Of a stretch of DNA of 64,000 nucleotides, positions 25,993 through 34,562 are shown piece by piece. Under the pieces are notes generated by a model. The model made no database searches, was not told the origin of the DNA, and was given only the letters and a program-made list of their open reading frames with translations. A program made the position numbers and the translations under genes. This DNA comes from JACKBK01 sp963707275 (lineage in GTDB: Bacteria; Chloroflexota; Anaerolineae; JAAEKA01), in assembly GCA_963707275.1 (NCBI GenBank), contig CAVPPH010000004.1, positions 434,001 to 498,000 of the forward strand. Reading direction: 5' to 3'. Within the stretch, counting starts at the first letter, position 1; every line of letters begins with the position of its first letter.

Positions 25993-26691
25993 TTACTCGA
26001 AGGCTGCGGCGAACTCCGTCACCGCTTTCGGCCCGTTGCGCTCCAGGCCGCGGTAGAATGCCTCCCGATCCTGATTGCGCATGTCCAGCCGCTCGACGCG
26101 GAAGGGGGCCAGCCGTTCGCCTGCCCTGCGCCGCTCCGGCACGGCAACGAAATAGTCCAGCGCGTTGGCAACGCTGGCAGCGTCAGACCAATCCGATTTG
26201 TACACGGGCAGGCCGGTGCGGTTGAAAATCCACGTCATGTTGGGCATGGAACCAAAGGCCCAGTGACAGTCGCCGGCCAGGCTGTCCACCAGGATCGGCC
26301 GGGTGACGCCCAGCGTGTCGCGCAGGTCGCGTGCGTGGCGCAGTTTCTGCTCGAAGCTGGTCAGGTGTGGATAGAACTCGCCGGGGTGCGCCTCGTTGGT
26401 GTAGAGAAAGATCGACCCGACCCCGACGTCGCGATAGCGCTCGGCGATGGCATTCATGGCTGGCGCCGCCAGCCCGCAGTAAGGTCAGGTGAAGCTGCCA
26501 AACTCGACGACGGTGAAGCTGTAGTTCTTGAGAACGGCGTAGAGGCTGGTGGGCTGGCCGTCCAGATCCCAGAGCGGAAAGTCAGAAACGCGCTGGCCCA
26601 GCGGCGGGCTTTGGTCGAATCGCATCATCGGATCGAAGTTGGCCGGGATGAAACTGTCGTAGTTGTACCGCTCGAAAACAGGTTCGGGCAT
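25993..26691 (-). CDS. Deiodinase-like thioredoxin-fold selenoprotein (TGA = Sec69)
   Basis: A 232-residue product if the in-frame TGA at 26485-26487 is read as selenocysteine. The same frame continues without a shift. The site reads EFGSFT-U-PYCGLAAPAM, matching the iodothyronine deiodinase active site (FGSCT-U-P), and the next segment SIFLYTNEAHPGEF matches the deiodinase IEEAH region. A thioredoxin-fold tail follows (TWIFNRTGLPVYKSDW). Sec is residue 69, followed by a second redox Cys two residues on (U-P-Y-C). The start at 26691 (MPEPVFERYNYD) has a GGAGG site 8 nt upstream. In bacteria such proteins are probably thiol/selenol oxidoreductases or peroxidase-like, not hormone enzymes. It heads the radical SAM cluster. 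If this genome lacks Sec machinery, it is a broken gene instead. Confidence 0.8.
26458..26474 (-). promoter_or_regulatory. Candidate bacterial SECIS hairpin
   Basis: Just 3' of the in-frame TGA on the minus strand, a perfect 6-bp stem GGCTGG/CCAGCC closes the G-containing loop CGGCG. The loop begins 16 nt after the TGA, within the 16-37 nt range described for bacterial SECIS elements. The hairpin lies inside the coding sequence, as expected for SelB-dependent insertion. Confidence 0.6.
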
Positions 26692-26786
26692 ACTGCAACC
26701 TCCGGGGAATGTGCCTGTGCAAGCAGTGTACCGCAATATGGGGGGAACGGTCAAGGAGGATGACAGGGTAGGGGGTGAGAGTTTGA

Positions 26787-26823
26787 TAGAGTTGGCATCT
26801 TTTCCGTAAAGATGCCAACTCTA
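26787..26823. repeat. Intergenic hairpin, AGAGTTGGCA class
   Basis: Perfect 16-bp inverted repeat (26787-26802 with 26808-26823), stem TAGAGTTGGCATCTTT. It is related to the members at 30295, 43482 and 63518. It lies in the 215-bp gap upstream of the deiodinase-like gene. Confidence 0.65.
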
Positions 26824-26906
26824 GGATGCTGTAACTGTGCTAAACCTAGCGTCGGTTTGGTCGGGTTTCCCGAGCAGAGGATCAGCGCGTTGGTCTAGCT
26901 GAGATG

Positions 26907-27458
26907 TCAGTGCAAGTGGACCTTGTTGACTGTGTTATCGACGCTGCCATCAGCTTTCCAGGTGATCCTGAGTACACCGTTGTAGCGCATTCGATTTCCA
27001 TTCTGGTCGTACAGGAAGCCCTGCGTCGTCCATCCCCAGGCGTTGGCGTTGTGGGGACCCGCCGCAAACACGTCGTTGTCTGTCCAGTTCAAATGGGTAG
27101 TTCCAGCTGCAGCATAGAACGGTGCTGCTGGACATCCGAGAATGAACTGATCAAGCGGGTAGACGAAGGTCTGGACATCGCCGTGAATGTGTCGTATAAC
27201 CCGCAGTTCGTCTTCATACTGGGGCAGCGTGATGTCTTGGAACGACACGACATCATAGTTGGGCGATCCCCCAGAGCATAACGAGGGAACGTCAAAGCCA
27301 TACATTGCGCACAACCCATCGTCGCACTGGTACCATCCACCCAGCAGTCCGTCATATCGTACCACAATCCCCGACGTCGGCGGCGGATCGGCCGACGCGG
27401 GCGCGACAACCAGCAGCAGCAACATCGCTACCGTCAACAGAATTCCCAGCGGTTTCAT
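26907..27458 (-). CDS. Secreted protein of unknown function
   Basis: A 183-residue protein with a clear signal peptide (MKPLGILLTVAMLLLLVVAPASA, written here only as positions 1-23) cleaved near ASA-DPP, so it is exported. The mature part has four Cys (in YQCDDGLC, SLCSGG and LGCPAAP) and many aromatic residues. No known domain was recognised. The start at 27458 was chosen because a GGAGG site lies about 8 nt upstream and the signal peptide begins there. The open frame to 27530 lacks these features. It is followed on the minus strand by the hairpin at 26787. Confidence 0.72.
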   Translation of the reverse strand: MKPLGILLTVAMLLLLVVAPASADPPPTSGIVVRYDGLLGGWYQCDDGLCAMYGFDVPSLCSGGSPNYDVVSFQDITLPQYEDELRVIRHIHGDVQTFVYPLDQFILGCPAAPFYAAAGTTHLNWTDNDVFAAGPHNANAWGWTTQGFLYDQNGNRMRYNGVLRITWKADGSVDNTVNKVHLH

Positions 27459-27699
27459 GATATGCCTCCCTTGGCGTGAAACTGTTGTGGACCTTGCAAA
27501 TGCCCCGGTCCCCCAGGCTGTTTCTATCATACCACGTTTCTGCCGCGGGCGCTATGAAATAGTTCACAAGTGCGGGAGGAGTTTGGCGAATCGGTCGATA
27601 TTTCGTGACCTGCCGATTGATCGTAGCCCGGAAAGAGCGGGACGCACCGTCTGACGGATAGCATAGTCCCGTTCTGATCAAACACGCTGGCACGCAGGT

Positions 27700-30096
27700 T
27701 CAGCGCAGTATCAGCGGCAACGTATTGACAAGCCGGCTGCCCAGATCGTCGTTCAGGATGACGCCGGTCGCGTGGCTGCCGGCAGTGGCGACTGTGCCGT
27801 TGCTGATCTGGAGGAAGAAGTCCTCGTCGGTCTCGACCGCCACGTCGCCGACGATGTTGACCGAGATGTTCTTTATCGTCTGGCCGGGCTGGAACGTGAG
27901 CGTGCCGTTGGCCGAGATGAAGTCCACGTCGGGCGTCGCATGGCCAGCGCCAACCACCGCGCCGGTATGGTAGTCGACGGTGACGGCAAAGGAGGTGGCG
28001 AGCGACAGATTGACGGTGAAGCTCGCCGGCCGCAGCCCTGAGTTGCCTTCCAGCACCGAAGGCTGGCCGGCCAGGCTCAGGATGGCTGCATCGTCGTCGG
28101 TGATGACGCCCGCGCCGGAGCCGTCGGCGATGTTGGCGCCCTGGACGTTGGACAGCACCAGCGTGTAGCTTTCACCGGCGCCCTCGTCGATGGTGTCGCC
28201 GCGCACCTGCACGGCGACCGTTTTCGACGTCTGGCCGGGCGCAAACACCAGCGACCCGCTGGCGGCGTCGAAGTCAGCCCCGGCGGTGGCGCTGCCGTTG
28301 GCAGTGGCGTAGTTCACGGTGACCTGCTGCGCGCTGGCCGGGGAGAGGGTGACGGTAAACACGGCATCGCGCGTCCCGCTGTTGCCTTCCAGCACCGTCT
28401 GGTCATCGATCACCAGGCTCGATACTCCGTCGTCGTCCAGGATCAGCCCGGCGCCCGATCCGTCGACGATGTCCACGGTGGCTGCGCCGCTGAGCTGCAC
28501 TGTGTACGTTTCGTCGGATTCGTCCACAGTGTCGCCAATCACCGGCACCGTGATGGTCTTGGCAGACTGGCCGGCGCTCCAGTTCAACACGCCGGAGGTG
28601 GCCACGAAGTCGCTGCCGGCTGTCGCCGTGCCGGCGACCGTGGCGTAGTTCAGCGACAACGGGCCGCTGGCGGGCGGTGACAACGTCACGTTGAACACCG
28701 CGTTGGTCGTGCCGGAGTTGCCCTCGGTGACTGTTTTGTCGGAGATCACGATCTGGCCGCGCGCCTCCAACGCGCCGCGGTCGCAGATGGCTACGCCGTT
28801 GCCGTCGCCGTCGAAGGGACGAGTGACCAGGCGCTGGTCCGTGGCCGGACACTGGCCGTTGCTGCCCGAATCGATGGCGGGGCTGCCGGGCCAGAGGGCG
28901 TGGGTGGGTGTGTGGCCGCCGTTGTCCGCCAGCGGCGCCAGCAGGGGATCGATGGGCTGAAGGTCGCTGGCCTGGGTAAATCCACAGGTCGTATCGCTGG
29001 ACAGGTTGTAGCCCTGCGACGTCCAGTTCGCATTGGTGCCGCTACAGTTGCGGTCGCCGTTTTGGGCGAAGATGCTGCTGACGATGGTGACGGTTGCGCC
29101 GCTGCTGACCAGCCCGTTGTAGCCGACGCCGGCCGAGTTGGTGCGCAGGTTGTAGGCGATGGTGCTGTTGCGCACGTCGACCGTGACCGCGCCGAAGGCC
29201 GCGATGCCGCCGTAGTTGTTGCCGGCCGTGTTGCCGCTGACCGTCGAATTGGTCAGGTTGATAGAGCCGAACTGGGCGAAGATCGCCGCACCGGTGTCGG
29301 CGCTGTTGTCCTCCAGGGTGACGCGCTCCATTTGCACGGTCTGGAAGACGTTCAGCGCGCCGCCGAAGGTACCGGCGCTGTTGCCGCGCAGCGTCACATC
29401 GGTGAGCGTCGTGGGGCGGCTGACATCGATTGCGCCGCCGGAGTTGTCGGCCTGGTTGCTATCGATCAGCGTGCGGCTGACGGCCAGCGTCCCGCTGGAG
29501 TAGCTGTAGATCGCGCCGCCGTTGCCGTCGGCGCTGTTGCCGCTGATCCGGCTGTCTTCGACCGTCAGATTGCCGAGATGAAAGATCGCGCCGCCGCTGC
29601 CGGTCACGCTGTTGTTGGAAAGCGTTGTGTTGTGCAGGGTCAGCGAGCCGTTGCTGAGGATGCCGCCGCCGCTCATGTTGAACAGGTTGCCCGACGTATC
29701 GGTGATGCGGCCGTTGCGGATGGTCAGATTGGAGATGGTCACGGTAGCGGTCACGTTGAGAACCCGGCTGGTGGAGCCGCCGTCCAGAAACGTGCTGGCC
29801 TGCCCGGCGCCGACCACGGTCAGCGGTTTGTCGATCGCTGTGTCGTTGGTGGGATAGACGCCGGCTGCCATGCTGATGGTGTCGCCGTTGACAGCCTTAC
29901 TGACGGCGCCCGCCAGCGTTTTGCAGGCCGTGGCCGGCGTCAGGCAGTTGAAGCCGTCGTTGCCGGTAGCGGCATTGACGTAGAGTGTGGTAAGTGGGTG
30001 ATCGGGCGCAGAGAAAGGCGCGGCCTGAGCCAGGCCCGTGCTATGTGCAAGCGTCAGGAACAGAACAAACGTCAGGATCGACAAACGAACTCGCAT
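27700..30096 (-). CDS. Secreted beta-helix protein with three Calx-beta repeats
   Basis: A 798-residue exported protein. A signal peptide (about 1-26) precedes a parallel beta-helix region (about 35-440) with a start typical of the CSLREA/choice-of-anchor group (LYVNAATGNDGFNCLTPATACKTL) and many N-rich turns (SGNSADGNGGAIYS). Three Calx-beta domains follow (about 450-550, 555-660 and 670-780), each with VxEGNSG and DDDG- or DEDF-type acidic motifs that bind Ca2+ in related proteins. No C-terminal anchor is seen. It is probably a cell-surface or adhesion protein. No enzymatic function is claimed. Confidence 0.85.
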   Translation of the reverse strand: MRVRLSILTFVLFLTLAHSTGLAQAAPFSAPDHPLTTLYVNAATGNDGFNCLTPATACKTLAGAVSKAVNGDTISMAAGVYPTNDTAIDKPLTVVGAGQASTFLDGGSTSRVLNVTATVTISNLTIRNGRITDTSGNLFNMSGGGILSNGSLTLHNTTLSNNSVTGSGGAIFHLGNLTVEDSRISGNSADGNGGAIYSYSSGTLAVSRTLIDSNQADNSGGAIDVSRPTTLTDVTLRGNSAGTFGGALNVFQTVQMERVTLEDNSADTGAAIFAQFGSINLTNSTVSGNTAGNNYGGIAAFGAVTVDVRNSTIAYNLRTNSAGVGYNGLVSSGATVTIVSSIFAQNGDRNCSGTNANWTSQGYNLSSDTTCGFTQASDLQPIDPLLAPLADNGGHTPTHALWPGSPAIDSGSNGQCPATDQRLVTRPFDGDGNGVAICDRGALEARGQIVISDKTVTEGNSGTTNAVFNVTLSPPASGPLSLNYATVAGTATAGSDFVATSGVLNWSAGQSAKTITVPVIGDTVDESDETYTVQLSGAATVDIVDGSGAGLILDDDGVSSLVIDDQTVLEGNSGTRDAVFTVTLSPASAQQVTVNYATANGSATAGADFDAASGSLVFAPGQTSKTVAVQVRGDTIDEGAGESYTLVLSNVQGANIADGSGAGVITDDDAAILSLAGQPSVLEGNSGLRPASFTVNLSLATSFAVTVDYHTGAVVGAGHATPDVDFISANGTLTFQPGQTIKNISVNIVGDVAVETDEDFFLQISNGTVATAGSHATGVILNDDLGSRLVNTLPLILR

Positions 30097-30294
30097 GGTA
30101 TGCCTCCAGAACTGTGGTTATGGCAATGGGTGTGCTGACAAAGGAGAGCATTATAGCGCGATGGTCGGACCATCGCCAACTGTAACACGCGGAGTCGCGT
30201 CCCGGCGCCGTTGGGGGAGGAGGACCGTCCTCGAATGGGACACGAATGCACGAATGGCGGAAGGATTGGGTGACGTGCCGGTGCTCGCGGACTT

Positions 30295-30334
30295 GACAGA
30301 GTTGCTAACTTTTCCGACAGTTGGCAACTCTGTC
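30295..30334. repeat. Intergenic hairpin, AGAGTTGCTAACT class
   Basis: A 16-bp inverted repeat with one mismatch (30295-30310 with 30319-30334) around TTTCCGAC. It is the same class as 43482 and 63518. It lies just upstream of the ileS promoter and could insulate it from upstream transcription. Confidence 0.65.
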
Positions 30335-30346
30335 GCGCAACTCTTG

Positions 30347-30375
30347 TTGACAACGCGTCGCACCTGTGGTACATT
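30347..30375 (+). promoter_or_regulatory. Sigma-70 promoter for the ileS leader
   Basis: -35 TTGACA (30347-30352), a 17-bp spacer and -10 TACATT (30370-30375), placed just before the T-box leader. Confidence 0.65.
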
Positions 30376-30510
30376 CCCCGCCACAATCGAAACCATTCGC
30401 GATGATGGAGACGAGTAGGCGGGCCGGTGGCCTCGCAGCGAGCCTGGGACGGTGCAAGCCAGGCAGGACAGCCCCGTCGAAAATCCCTCCGGAGCAGCGG
30501 GCTGAACAGT

Positions 30511-30616
30511 TTTTTGTTTGATAGTTTGTTAGTTCGATAGTTTGTTAGTTGGATGGTGTGACTTTTCACCGCACTACCGACTACCGTCTACCGTACTACC
30601 GCACTACCGCACTAAG
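30511..30616. repeat. Low-complexity repeats inside the T-box leader
   Basis: Two decaying tracts lie between T-box stem I and the antiterminator: TAGTTTGTTAGTTCGATAGT-type units (30520-30555) and CCGCACTACCGACTACCG-type units (30577-30615). They belong to no known T-box element and resemble the intergenic repeats elsewhere in the window. Confidence 0.6.
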
Positions 30617-30739
30617 TAAGCAGCGCCGGGCTCGTGGCCCGTTACCAGCCACGGGGATGTGATGGCATCCCAACCGAGTGGGTGGCGTCTGTCGTTTGAC
30701 GGGCCGCCGCCAACCGAGGTGGTACCGCGGCAGCGCAAG

Positions 30740-30778
30740 CTCTCGTCCTCGATCTGAGGCGAGAGTATTTTTGTTTTC
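30740..30778 (+). terminator. T-box regulated terminator
   Basis: Stem CTCTCG-(T)-CCTC with GAGG-CGAGAG (30740-30765) and a tail TATTTTTGTTTT. It ends 12 nt before the ileS start codon and competes with the T-box antiterminator. Confidence 0.88.
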
Positions 30779-30789
30779 GCGAGGCAATC

Positions 30790-33700
30790 ATGTTCAAACC
30801 AGTATCAACCAAACCAGACTTCGTCGCCCAGGAGCATACGATGCTCGACCTGTGGCGCGAGACCGACGCGTTTCGCACCCTGTGGGCACAGAACCGCGGC
30901 AACAAGCGCTGGTCCTTCATCGACGGCCCCATCACCGCCAACGGCCCGATGGCTGTGCACCACGGCTGGGGACGCACCTACAAGGACGTCTTTCAGCGCT
31001 TCAAGGCCATGCAAGGCTACGACCAGCGCTACCAGAACGGCTTCGACTGCCAGGGCCTCTGGGTCGAGGTGCTGGTGGAAAAGGAAAAGGGCTTCACCTC
31101 CAAGCGCGACATCGAGCGCATGGGGCTGGCCGAGTTCGTCAACGAGTGCAAACAGCGGGTGCTCAACTTCGCCGCCATGCAGACCGAGCAATCGATCCGC
31201 CTGGGCTACTGGATGGACTGGAACGACCCGGAGCAACTGCGCTCGCTGCGCGACCGGCTGGCCGAGGACCCGAACCAGGTCATCACCGTGGACGGCCCCC
31301 ACGGCCCGGTCACCGACACCGCCGAGCAGATCGTCGGCCGCCTGGGCACTGCCGGAGCTGGGCGGCTCCTACTTCACCTTCTCCAACGAGAACAACTACC
31401 AGATCTGGGGCTTCCTCAAGAAGTGCTGGGAGAAGGGCTGGCTCTACGAGGGCACCGACGTCATGCCCTGGTGCTATCGCTGCGGCACCGGCATCAGCCA
31501 GCACGAGATCGTCACCGACGGCTACCAGGAGCTGACCCACACCAGCATCTACGCCCGCTTCCCGCTGGTGGATGCACGACGGCGCGCCGCGCGTCGACGC
31601 GGAGACCGGCCTGCCCGAGGCGCTGCTGGTCTGGACGACGACGCCCTGGACCCTGACCAGCAACGTGGCCGCGGCCGTCGGGCCGGAGCTGACCTACGTC
31701 AAGGTGCGCCAGGAAGATCGCGAAGCATCTCGGAGGGCGGAGCCTGGAGCGGACCAAGGCACTACGCTCGCAAGCGCGCCAGCGCATGCCGGGCAAGGTC
31801 GAGGTGCTGGGCGAGCTGAAAGGCAGCGATCTGCTGGGCTGGGCCTACAGCGGCCCCTTCGACGAGCTGCCGGCCGTGCAGGAAGCCTTCGCCGAGAAGG
31901 ACTACACCCATCGCGTCATCGCCTGGAACGAGGTCGGCGACGACGGAGGGCACCGGCATTGTCCACATCGCCCCCGGCTGCGGCGCAGAGGACTTCGCGC
32001 TCAGCAAGGAGTTCGACCTGCCGGTCATCGGCCCGCTGGATGGCGACGGCGTCTACAAGGCCGGCTTCGACTGGCTCAGCGGCAACGGCGTCCACGAGGT
32101 GCACCCAGCGCATCTTCGACGACCTGAGCGGCAAGGGGCTGGTCTACCGGCTGGAGGACTACACCCATCGCTACCCGGTCTGCTGGCGCTGCGGCACCGA
32201 GCTGATCTTCCGTCTGGTGGACGAGTGGTTCATCAGCATGGGGCCGCTCTACGACAAGCCGCGCAGCGAGGTGACGCCGGAAGAAGTGGAGCGCAGCCTG
32301 CGCTACCAGATCATGGAGGTGGTGGACGACATCCGCTGGATTCCCGGCTTCGGCTACGAGCGCGAGCTGGACTGGCTGCGCAACATGCACGACTGGATGA
32401 TCAGCAAGAAGCGCTACTACGGTCTGGCGCTGCCGATCTGGGTCTGCGACGATGAGGAGTGCGGCCATTTCCACGTCGTCGGCTCGGAGCACGAGCTGAA
32501 GGAACTGGCCACCGAGGGCTGGGAGCAGTTCGAGGGCCACTCGCCCCACCGCCCCTACGTCGACGCGGTCAAGATCGCCTGCACCGAGTGCGGCGGCACA
32601 GCCAGCCGCATCGCCGACGTCGGCAATCCCTGGCTGGACGCCGGCATCGTGCCCTTCAGCACCACCGGCTACCGCAGCGATCCCGAATACTGGGCGCAAG
32701 TGGTACCCTGCCGACCTGATCACCGAGAGCTTCCCCGGCCAGTTCCGCAACTGGTTCTACAGCGTGCTGGCCATGGGCACCGTGCTGACGCGCCAGGCGC
32801 CCTTCCGCAACAACTTCAGCTACGCCACGCTGCTGGGCGAAGATGGCCGGCCGATGCACAAGAGCTGGGGCAACGCGCATCGAGTTCAACGAAGCCGCCG
32901 ACAAGATGGGCGTCGACGTGATGCGCTGGATGTACCTGAACCACAAGCCGGAGCAAAACCTGCTCTTCGGCTACCACCGCGGCCGACGAGACCCGCCGCC
33001 GCTTCCACATCCCGCTGTGGAACGTCTACAGCTTCTTCGTGACCTATGCCAATCTTGCGCCGGAGTGGGGCGTGGGGCGTGGCGTGTGGCGTGTAGGGAC
33101 TGGCGACTGGGGAGTGGGAAGCATGGCGGATGGTGACAGTTCACCCGTTCTCCCTCTCTCCCCCTCTCCAAACTCCGACGCGCTGATGGATCGCTGGATC
33201 GATCGCTCGCCTGCATGAGCTGATCGGCGTGGTGACCGACCGACTGGAAAACTTCGACTCGGAGGCGGCGACGCATGGCCTGCGAAGCGTTTCTGGACGA
33301 TCTGAGCAACTGGTACGTGCGCCGCAGCCGGCGGCGCTTCTGGGATGGCGACGCGGCGGCGCTGGACACGCTCTATCGCGTGCTGGTTACCTTCGCCCGT
33401 CTGCTGGCGCCCATGCAGCCCTTCCTGGCCGAGGCGATCTACCAGAACCTGGTGCGCAGCGCTGACGCGGATGCGCCCGAAAGCGTCCACCACACCGGCT
33501 GGCCGCAGGCCGACCCGGCGCTGGTGGATGCCCGCCTGCTGGCCGACATGGACCTGGCGCGCGCGGTGGTCAGTCTCGGCCATGCCGACCGGGTGGCGGC
33601 CAACATCAAGGTGCGCCAGCCGCTCGCCGGTATTAAGGTGGTGGCTGCCGGCAAGGCTGACAGCCTCGCCCGCTTCGCCGAGCTGATCGCCGACGAGCTG

Positions 33701-34288
33701 AACGTCAAGGCGGTCGAGCTGGCCGAGGGCGAGGCGGAACTGGTCACCTATCGTATCCTGCCAGTCAACAAGACGCTGGGACCGCGCTTTGGCAAGGAAT
33801 TCCCCGCGGTGCGTCAGGCGTTGAGCGCGGCCGATCCGTACGCGGTGGCGGCAGCCGTGGCCGCCGGCCAGCCGGTCTCCGTGGTCGTCAACGGGCAGGA
33901 CGTGGCGCTGGCCGCCGAGGACGTGCTGGTGCAGGCCGAGCCGCTGCCCGGCTTCCAGGTCACCAACGACCCGCAGCGCGGCATCGTGGTGGCGCTGGAC
34001 ACCAACATAACGCCGGCGCTGCGGCAGGAGGGGCTGGCGCGCGAGGTGGTGCGCAAGCTCCAGCAGATGCGCAAGGACGCCGGCTTCGAGCTCAGCGACC
34101 GCATCCACACCACCTGGCTGACCGGCGACGAGGAACTGGCCGCGTCTATCGTCTCTCAGGCGGGCTACATTCAGCAGGAGACGTTGAGTCTGTCTCTGGA
34201 GCACGCCGCGCCGCACCACGCTGCCTATGGCGAGACGGCTGAGATCGATGAGGCAACCGTCGCGCTGGGAATCACGCGGGCTGGCTAG
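30790..34288 (+). CDS. ileS: Isoleucyl-tRNA synthetase, interrupted by ten +1 shifts
   Basis: A class I tRNA synthetase of about 1162 residues when ten single extra bases are discounted. It charges tRNA-Ile. The HIGH-like motif reads HHGW (in ANGPMAVHHGWGRTYKD) and the KMSKS-like motif reads HKSWG (in MHKSWGNA), so both differ from the standard forms. A tRNA-binding zinc-type region (WCYRCG, WRCG, CTECGG) and the anticodon domain follow. Extra bases fall near 31351, 31574, 31722, 31945, 32102, 32700, 32878, 32978, 33201 and 33274. Each lies at a codon boundary, and protein similarity resumes at once. The total length, 3499 = 3 x 1163 + 10, fits exactly ten insertions. A low-complexity insert adds about 35 residues near 33060-33180. 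The T-box leader with an Ile specifier supports the identity. Sequencing error is the likeliest cause. Confidence 0.85.
33057..33180. repeat. Low-complexity insert inside ileS
   Basis: GGGGCGTGGGGCGTGGCGTG and ACTGGCGACTGGGGAGTGGG-type units, then a C/T-rich tract, lie between codons for NLAP and SDALMDRWI. In related synthetases these segments are close together. The insert keeps the local frame. Confidence 0.55.
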
Positions 34289-34299
34289 GCGGAAAATAG

Positions 34300-34332
34300 C
34301 CGCACCTTTCGGGTCTGACCCGAAAGGTGCGG
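34300..34332 (+). terminator. Terminator after ileS
   Basis: Perfect 15-bp stem CCGCACCTTTCGGGT (34300-34314) with its complement (34318-34332) and a 3-nt loop, starting 12 nt after the ileS stop. It is followed by AGAGTTTTCT. The CTTTCGG/CCGAAAG part resembles the shared hairpin apex of the window. Confidence 0.75.
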
Positions 34333-34396
34333 AGAGTTTTCTCCATTGCCAGCCCGACGACTGACCGCTGATCGGCCCATGAAAACCGTACAGCGC

Positions 34397-34424
34397 TTGC
34401 ACATCTGAGGTTTTCTGTTACAAT
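34397..34424 (+). promoter_or_regulatory. Promoter for the DksA-like/lspA genes
   Basis: -35 TTGCAC (34397-34402), a 16-bp spacer and -10 TACAAT (34419-34424). The gene begins at 34563, giving a leader of about 130 nt. Confidence 0.5.
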
Positions 34425-34562
34425 GGCTTGAAACAGGCATTCATTGGCAACCACCTGCGCGCACCTGCAATTATCTTATCAGTTTGTCTGCGCTGCCAAA
34501 CCGCCGAACCACCCCGTTTGTTCGCGGAGCGGCAAATCTGTGCGCCCATGCCAGGTGAAACT

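Larger units (their letters stand above)
30395..30779 (+). promoter_or_regulatory. T-box riboswitch, isoleucine-specific
   Basis: The leader has the conserved parts of a tRNA-sensing T-box: stem I start GGAGACGAGTAGG (30408), the AGCGAGCCTGGGACGGTGCAA element (about 30437), the specifier region GAAAATCCCTCCGGAG with ATC, an Ile codon, at 30483-30485, and the T-box proper AACCGAGGTGGTACCGCGG at 30712-30730. A terminator hairpin CTCTCG...CGAGAG followed by a T-run (30740-30778) is mutually exclusive with the antiterminator. Uncharged tRNA-Ile should stabilise the antiterminator and allow ileS expression. About 105 nt of low-complexity DNA (30511-30616) sits between stem I and the antiterminator. 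Confidence 0.93.

Noticed and set aside
28900..30138. Plus-strand open frame opposite the beta-helix protein
   Set aside because: Repetitive Val/Ala/Asp-rich shadow of the repeat-rich secreted protein.
30395..30500. tRNA gene in the ileS leader
   Set aside because: No cloverleaf could be drawn; the conserved elements are those of a T-box.
30790..34288. ileS as an old pseudogene
   Set aside because: The breaks are all single extra bases while the protein between them is conserved, and a complete T-box precedes it.
33044..34402. Minus-strand open frame opposite the 3' part of ileS
   Set aside because: Shadow of ileS; contains the reversed low-complexity insert and no recognised domain.
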